DNA of 64,000 nt from Protea cynaroides (Eukaryota > Streptophyta > Magnoliopsida > Proteales > Proteaceae), in the NCBI GenBank assembly GCA_028583415.1, contig CM053265.1, positions 32,857,794-32,921,793 of the forward strand, read 5' to 3'. Each line of letters opens with the position of its first letter. The first letter of the stretch is position 1. Shown in pieces: positions 58,250 through 64,000 of this stretch. A program made the translations under genes and the position numbers. A model generated the notes under the pieces. It was not told the DNA's origin. It made no database searches and was given only the letters and a program-made list of their open reading frames with translations.

Positions 58250-58529
58250 TCTCTTTCTCTCTCTCTTTCACTTACTCTCTTACTTTTTACTTCACCCTGT
58301 CTCTCCCTCTCTCCCTGTCTCTTACTCTCTACATCTCCTTCTTTCTCTCTCTTTCTCTATCTTTACTTCACTCTTTTTTCTCTCTCCATCTACTCTCTCT
58401 ATCTTTCTTTCTACTACTCACTCTCTTTCTCCCTCTCTCTCTCTCTCCCCCTTTCTCTCATGCAACTTCTTTCGCGTTCTCTCTTTCACTCTCTCTACTT
58501 CTTTAACTTTATCTTTCTACTTCTCTCTC
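55450..58529. repeat. CT-tract segmental duplication, copy B (approximate)
   Basis: Same order of rare phrases as copy A (CCCACTCTTTCCACTTC 55478; TTAATTTATACTTC about 55602; CCCTTTTCCCCTTCTC about 56185; ATTCTACTTCAATCTCC about 58074). Offsets fall from about 7.2-7.3 kb on the left to about 6.0 kb on the right, so one copy lost or gained DNA between about 56600 and 57200. Confidence 0.7.
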
Positions 58530-60824
58530 TGTAAGACCCGTATCAATCTAACCCGGTCTTACCACCTTGAACCAGGTTTACCCGTCATTGTCGAGCCAAA
58601 TGGACCAAGGGCGTGAAGGAGATCGAGATCCCAGGTATCAAATCGACCAAAAAATTGTTAAAATAGGGGAGGGTCGCATACCCAGCTAAGCAGGGTCGGA
58701 CCTCCCAAAACAGAAAGTCAGACCCTCAGTTTTGAAGGGAGGGTCGGATAGCTTAGAACCCTTGGGTCGACGGGATCATCGATCCTCGGTTGCCATAAGA
58801 AAATAAAATTAGGAAATTTCCTAATTTTCGATTGGGATTCATTCCTAATCTCAAAGGGACCTATTTTGGGATAATCCTACTCTATTTAAAGGACGTCCCT
58901 AAGCCACTTTCACTCCTTTCACAACCCTAATTGAATTGAGAGAAAGAAAAGAGAAGGAAAAGAGGAAGAAGAAAGGCAAGGAAGAGAACTTAGCAAAAAG
59001 GAGAAGAATTTTAGAGAAAAAATAATCTTCTTAGGTATGGATACTAATTCCATGAGTTTCTGCAGACCTTAGGATAGTTATTGGAGAGAGTGTGATCTCG
59101 GGAAAATCCAAACCATCAAGCTATGGTTAGGTTTTCGTGGGAAACCATAAAAGAATGCATGAAAGCTATCTAGGTGGTTGATTCGTGGTTCCATACCATG
59201 GAATGAATGTTTAATGGAATGTAGAAGCAAGCCATAGGACCCCAAACACGAAGAATGGATTAAAAAGAGGGGATTGGACCAAAGTGCACAGAGGGTCGCA
59301 CCGAGGGTCGATGACCATCTGCTAGGTGATTCTGACCATCGACCCTCAGTGTTCGGGAAGTTCAGAATCTGGGGAGGGTCACACCCAGGGTCGATCAGGA
59401 CTCGGACCCTACCTCCGACCCTCAGTTAACAGAATGGTTTTTAAATCTGAAATTAATTCTAATTAAATTCTATCGACTTTGTTAGGTCTTCTAGCAATAT
59501 AATAACAATGTAAAGGTGATTCTAAAGCTTAGAAAAGCATCTTATAGCAAGCTAAGGTGAGGAACCAGAACTCCAAACTAAATTGGTTAATAACAAAAAC
59601 TGTTTTCTATTTCTTGAGTCCTATGCCATGCTTGATTCTATGCGAATATGTTTGTAATGTGTATACAGCATCCCATCCAATATTTCTATTACTTGTTCAT
59701 GCATATTTAATTTATTGTTTATAACATGATGATGATGATGATGATAGGAATAGGCATGTGCTTGTATGTGTGTGGTTGATGTACTTGATGCGAGCGAGTA
59801 TCAGGGGAGGTGTGATGAGAACGTCAATAAACGTTAACCTTTGGCGGGTCTCAGCACTTTAGCTCTATCTCTAACTCAAGTCTTGTGCATTGGCATCGTC
59901 GTATCGCCATTACTTTAGCAGAACTATTATGTCGTAGGGTATCAGGGGAGGTGGTCTCGGTCCTTGTAGTCTCTGACTCTACTGGGGGGCCTTAGCTCTA
60001 TCTCTATGGACATTCTGAGGGATGCTGGGGTGAGGCCTTGGATACACTTTTGGCATTAGGATTGGTTAGTTGCGAGCCCAGTTTGCAGCCCTCGCCAGCA
60101 GGGGCTTACGTGTTGGTATGGCACTATATAGTAATAAACGTAACCTTTGTTATATAATGTTCATGATTGGGTGCATGTGAGTCGATGATAAACGTGATCT
60201 TCGGGTGACGTCACACACTCGTGTATAGAGGCGGGGTCAATAAACGCGACCTTTGACTACCTAAACAGTTCTATTGCATACTGCAAACTTTAAACCGGAC
60301 GAAAGATATAAATTGATTTGCATGCATATGTATTGTTGCATTGTTTTGGCTACTCACTGAGCCGTGATGTGTGCTCACCCCTCGACGTCGAATATTTTTA
60401 GTTGATGATGCAGGTTATACCGTTGAAGACTATATGAATGCGTCTGCGTATGAGAACGTAGCAGCAATTGAAGCTAAAGCTGAAGTGGATACACACGACT
60501 CCTCTTGCGAGTACAACTCGTGTGTATTTGATTAGATATTTTATAGGTTTCTTTATTGGATTTATTAAGACATGTATTTGGTATTTAAATATTTATGTCT
60601 CAGTTGAGAATAGAATAATTTGCTATAAAATTATTAATATCATCTTAGTTTCTCAGTTCATCTTATTATAAGACTTCCGCTATTGTGTATTTACTCTGAT
60701 TATGATTACGGATGTGTGTAAGTTTAGATAACGTGGGGATAGCCTATTTGAGATCCTGGTTGAACCGTTGGTTTATTAGCAGTTCATCACACCATTCTGA
60801 ATAGTGCAAAATTGGGGTGTGACA
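58530..60824 (+). repeat. 5' LTR of Tekay-3 (2295 bp)
   Basis: TGTAAGACC to GGTGTGACA. TATTTAAA at 58883-58890; donor-like TAG|GTATGG at 59032; ATG microsatellite near 59728; AATAAACGTTAACC near 59825; short reading frame ending near 60535. It carries a mix of Tekay-2-like variants (AAAATAGGGGAGGGTCGCATAC) and Tekay-1-like variants (TTTTGAAGGGAGGGTC). Confidence 0.95.
58883..58890 (+). promoter_or_regulatory. TATA box of Tekay-3 LTR
   Basis: TATTTAAA at the conserved LTR position. Confidence 0.65.
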
Positions 60825-60827
60825 ACT

Positions 60828-60839
60828 TGGTATCAGAGC
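60828..60839 (+). other. Primer binding site of Tekay-3 (tRNA-iMet)
   Basis: TGGTATCAGAGC, a full match to the common plant initiator-Met primer site, three bases after the LTR. Confidence 0.92.
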
Positions 60840-61086
60840 ATCTCAGGCCTTGTCCGCTAAACTAACATACATTCGTGACAATTGTGAACTGAGATAGGAT
60901 AAAAGTAAAAACAGTAATATAAACACACTGTAAGCACAAGTGATGTTTGAGACCAAATTTAAAAAGAGAATAATGCATCTATTAAAGGGGAAACAAGTTA
61001 CATACAATGAGTGAGAGAAAGAAAATGTATATACACAACTAGAGTAGAGTACAGTCCACAACCCGGACAGTTACTCTGTAGTACAA

Positions 61087-62441
61087 TCAAGAAGCTGGAG
61101 GTGAAGGAGGAGGCAGGGCCTCACGATCTCGGTCATAGTCCTCAACATAGACTCTAGTCAACCAGGCTATCTGAGTTTGGGTCGTCTGTAGACTAGCTGT
61201 GAGATCGGCTACCCTCCGATCAATCGCACGCTGTACCTCTATAAGCTCTCCCATCCGTTTGTCTGATATGCGCTGGGTGGCTAACAACTCATCCACTGTC
61301 ACACGCTGAGCATCTAGCAACTCCTCCATCCTCAGATCAGATCTCCGCTGAGCCTCCCTGATCTCCTATAGCATCTCCATCATGTCAGAAGGTGGGAGTA
61401 AAGGACCAGCCGCATGCGAAGGACCAGCCTCAGGTACCGGATCCACCGCAGAAGAAGTACCAACACCAGCCGCATGCATAGGTGAAGGCGGTGGTATCGC
61501 ATCAACATCCATATAAATGCGGTCATCATCATCGACAGGATCCACATGGGCTCTAGCAGCGGCAGCAACAGCCTCAGCATCAGCCATCTCGATACGAGTG
61601 TGAGGGCGCACCATCGCATTCCTCTCCTCATCACTAACTTGGGCATCCCGCATACCCATCTTGCAGATTGCCTCCCAATCTAGAGGCGACGAAAAGGTCT
61701 TCTCCTAGATCTTCTCATCCACCAGGTCAACCCCCAGACGGGTCAGTAGCACTATAATCATGCGTACATAGGGTAGATTACCCCTATGACCGGACAATGT
61801 AGCACTAATCATGGTCCGCATGATGATGTATGGAAGGCAGACGGGCTGCCGAGTGCATATACTGTATATCAGGAACTAGGTCAGCTGAGAAACCCTCTCA
61901 TAATCCCCACTCTGCGGGATCAGATTATGCTGGATAATCTTGCAGAAGACCCGTGGAGCTGGACGCATGTAACAAGCTCTCATCTGCCATCGATCAGGAC
62001 AGTGCAACTGATTGTCGATCTCTGCCCTCATCTCCATCTCAACAAACAGGGGCTCTCTAGGCGCACAGTACACCATGGGGCCATCATAGGGAATGCCCAA
62101 CAAGTCGGCCAGCTGCCGATAGTCGAAAGAAATATCTACCCCTTTGACGTAGCTAGTGATGCGCAACTCCTGACCACGCTCCACATCATTGTGGTTCCCC
62201 ACTATCTGAAGGTTACAATAGAATTGGCGCACCAAATCCGGACATGTGTACGCGTCGTAGGTGATGACAGGGAGCCACCCCAAATCACCAAAGGCTCTCT
62301 CTACGTTGAACACGGCTAACTTAGCCAAGTTCACCATACGACCACCCCAAACCTTCTTACGAGCATAGTATACCGTGCCTCGGCTTCACTGGAACGGAAG
62401 CGAAGGGGATCATGAACTCTGTGTACCTTGGTACGAGCCAT
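61087..62441 (-). pseudogene. Antisense ORF of Tekay-3 (damaged copy)
   Basis: Minus-strand homologue of 16580-15273, with ATG at 62441-62439 (MARTKV). A 4-bp loss near 62368 shifts the frame. Then 62337-61876 is open (MVNLAKLAVFNVERAFGDLG; PDLVRQFYCNLQIVG). TAG stops occur near 61875, 61707 and 61365. The coiled-coil C-terminus (MEELLDAQRVTVDELLATQR) carries an extra heptad block relative to Tekay-2. Otherwise the layout, acidic linker and proline-rich end are the same. The product is unknown; see the Tekay-2 entry for the family guess. Confidence 0.75.
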
Positions 62442-62446
62442 TGTAT

Positions 62447-62878
62447 CTGCAAAACAAGAAAGAAAAGGAAATTATGGGATAAAAATCCAAAATTCGATTT
62501 AATAATGACGTAAGTGACGATAAAGCCCTATTTCTCACCATCCAAGTGGGCATGAGAACTTACGTAGGTTAAAATACATCCTACAATCCACATACAGTAG
62601 GAAATTTTAACTGACGAAGTCCAATTTAAATAAATTCAAGAAAAATTAAAAAATTTCGACAATTAGGGTAAAAAGAGAAAATTTCAAGTTTCTCGATAAC
62701 CAACCGATGAAACTCAAAAGTTTTTGAGGGCTTTCGTTCCTCGAGACACCAATAACAAAAGCCCCTAATAAAAATCAAATTGTTACGGTTGGAAAAAGTT
62801 TAATTTGGAAAATACAAGTTAAATGTGCGAAAACCTAGAAATGGAAACCTAAAAACAGGTAAAAATGGGAAAACATAC
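62447..62878 (-). other. Predicted intron before the Tekay-3 antisense ORF (432 nt)
   Basis: Minus-strand donor CTACAG|GTATGT at 62878 and acceptor CTTGTTTTGCAG ending at 62447, same positions relative to the ATG as in Tekay-2. Confidence 0.58.
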
Positions 62879-63029
62879 CTGTAGGGATGAAGTGGACGTC
62901 GAAACCCGGAATAAAATCGACCAACAATAGTGGAGTAGCACTGTATCAACTCAGAGTGGAGAGGCGAGTCGAAACGGGAGGGAAATAATAAGAAATGACC
63001 CAGAATCGGATCTTAAAAATCTGATTTTG

Positions 63030-63250
63030 GGTCCGAGGGTCGGACAATTCGACTGGAACCATCGACCCTCGAATCGACCCTCCTATCGACCCTCAGCTCT
63101 CGGGAATCTGACAGAAAACTAAGGGTCGGAACTGAAGGTCGGATACCCATCGACCCTCGCATCGACCCTCAGCTCTCGGGAAGAACAAGGCATTCCCAGG
63201 GTCGGATACTAAGGGTCGGACATACCATCGACCCTCACCATCGATACTGC
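63030..63250. promoter_or_regulatory. GGGTCGA/TCGACCC motif cluster before gag (Tekay-3)
   Basis: About eleven copies or near copies in 220 bp, in both orientations. It is larger than the Tekay-2 cluster because the central ATCGACCCTC...AGCTCTCGGGAA part is duplicated. Confidence 0.35.
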
Positions 63251-63381
63251 ATAGAAAAGACAGTATTTTTTTTTATAAAATGAGCTAGAATTGGAATTGA
63301 TTATTGGTTAGCGCATGAAATATAAATGACTTCTCACCTATTTTGATGATTTTCAGGCACCACCAATCACAGAAAAGAATT

Positions 63382-64000
63382 ATGTCTGGACGTAGGGCGA
63401 CCCGACAGACCCGAAATGCAGTCCCACCACCACCACCCGTGGAGGAGACCAGTCAAGAAAATAACTATGCACCGGGTATTCCAGAACCGGCAAACCCTAC
63501 AAATTTGCCACCTCCACCACCAGAGCTAGCAACAGTGGTGATGAATCTGGCACAGCAGCTGCAGCAGATGCAACACGCACAAGCTCAGATGCAGGTTGCC
63601 ATGGGAATTATGTTTCAAGCCACTCAGGCTGCACCCATGCACACAGGATAAGCCAGTGCAGCACCGGTGGGTAACCACCCAGCTCCTCAGACACCTCAAC
63701 AACTGACTGCATAGATTACAGTGCAGGCACCGGAAGCAGATCAGGGGAATTACCAGTATCCACCCCATATTTTTGGGGCAAACCCCAAAAATCAGTTGGA
63801 CCACTCCCGACTAGTGGAGAGATTTTTGAAGATGAAACCCAAAGAATTCAACGGCAAACCGTCTGCTCCGTTGTGGCCAGCCCACTAGATAGACGAGATG
63901 GAGAGAAATTTCCTCATGATGACTATCACAGAGGAAGAGAAAGTATTATGTGCCACCTTCATGCTCAAGGGCGACGCACATCATTGGTGGAAATCTACGA
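63382..64000 (+). pseudogene. gag pseudogene of Tekay-3 (5' part)
   Basis: ATG 63382 (MSGRRATRQTRNAVPPPPPV), preceded by an acceptor-like TTTTCAG (63354-63356). The Gln/Met-rich segment matches Tekay-2. Stops: TAA 63649-63651 (Gln in Tekay-2), TAG near 63712 and TAG near 63887 (Trp in Tekay-2). The frame keeps the A that Tekay-2 lost near 17744. It runs out of the window inside the gag domain (ITEEEKVLCATFMLKGDAHH). Confidence 0.9.

Larger units (their letters stand above)
47956..58529. repeat. 10.6 kb polypyrimidine (CT-rich) tract
   Basis: On the plus strand nearly all bases are C or T, with scattered A (mostly in TCTACTTCTC phrases) and few G; by eye well over 90 percent pyrimidine. CTCTCTCT runs mix with CTTTCTACTTCTC units. 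Long Ser/Leu/Phe readings in several frames exist only because stop codons need A or G; I do not consider them genes. It starts abruptly after satellite and is ended by the Tekay-3 LTR. Such DNA can form triplex structures. Confidence 0.95.
58530..64000 (+). mobile_element. Tekay-3: 5' portion of a Tekay chromovirus inserted in the CT tract
   Basis: LTR (58530-60824), primer site, antisense ORF with its intron, and gag start are present; the element continues beyond the window. The left target duplication would be CTCTC (58525-58529). Structure is collinear with Tekay-2 throughout. Confidence 0.94.

Noticed and set aside
47820..58506. Very long Ser/Leu/Phe-rich readings (up to more than 1000 codons) in several plus-strand frames
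   Set aside because: They exist in overlapping frames only because C/T DNA cannot form stop codons. There is no start context, domain or codon pattern; the sequence is low-complexity repeat.
47956..58529. CRISPR-like or regulatory repeat array
   Set aside because: Units are irregular, there are no unique spacers, and the context is plant heterochromatin.

Overview
This is a window of repeat-rich plant nuclear DNA, most likely pericentromeric or other constitutive heterochromatin of an angiosperm. I see no ordinary host gene, tRNA, rRNA or CRISPR array. Everything I can recognise is either satellite-type DNA or plant LTR retrotransposon sequence (Ty3/gypsy), in nested insertions. The species cannot be told from the sequence.

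Layout. (1) 1-5670: 3' part of a Ty3/gypsy chromovirus of Tekay/Del type ('Tekay-1', + strand): broken protease, reverse transcriptase, RNase H, integrase and chromodomain, then a 2.3 kb LTR. (2) 5671-8523: fragment of a different Ty3/gypsy element on the minus strand (Tat-like gag, tRNA-iMet-type primer site, short LTR). (3) 8524-12683, 24553-25409 and 39325-47955: one satellite family with a ~185 bp period, split by insertions, including a recent 1.67 kb higher-order duplication. (4) 12684-24552: full-length but decayed 'Tekay-2', with a perfect 5-bp target-site duplication TCACG, inserted in the satellite. (5) 25410-39324: a minus-strand Tat-lineage element with 0.73 kb LTRs, inserted in the same satellite. 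It carries gag, protease, RT, RNase H, a second archaeal-type RNase H, integrase, a 54-bp minisatellite and a plus-strand extra gene between pol and its 3' LTR. A solo Tekay LTR (36226-38511, TSD CATGT) sits in its leader. (6) 47956-58529: 10.6 kb of almost pure pyrimidine (CT) DNA with internal kilobase-scale duplications. (7) 58530-64000: 5' part of 'Tekay-3' (LTR, primer site, antisense ORF, gag start), inserted in the CT tract.

How the parts work together. Each Tekay element would be transcribed from a TATTTAAA promoter in its LTR, primed by tRNA-iMet and integrated by its IN-chromodomain. The most unusual feature, present in both copies whose 5' half is visible, is a ~435-codon gene on the opposite strand between the 5' LTR and gag. 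It has matching splice donor and acceptor sites that define a ~0.44 kb intron just before its ATG. The LTR also carries a strong splice donor and there is an acceptor just before the gag ATG, so sense and antisense transcripts may both be spliced across the same leader. The Tat element carries a separate antisense gene with its own TATA box and introns. All coding copies here are disabled by stops and frameshifts.
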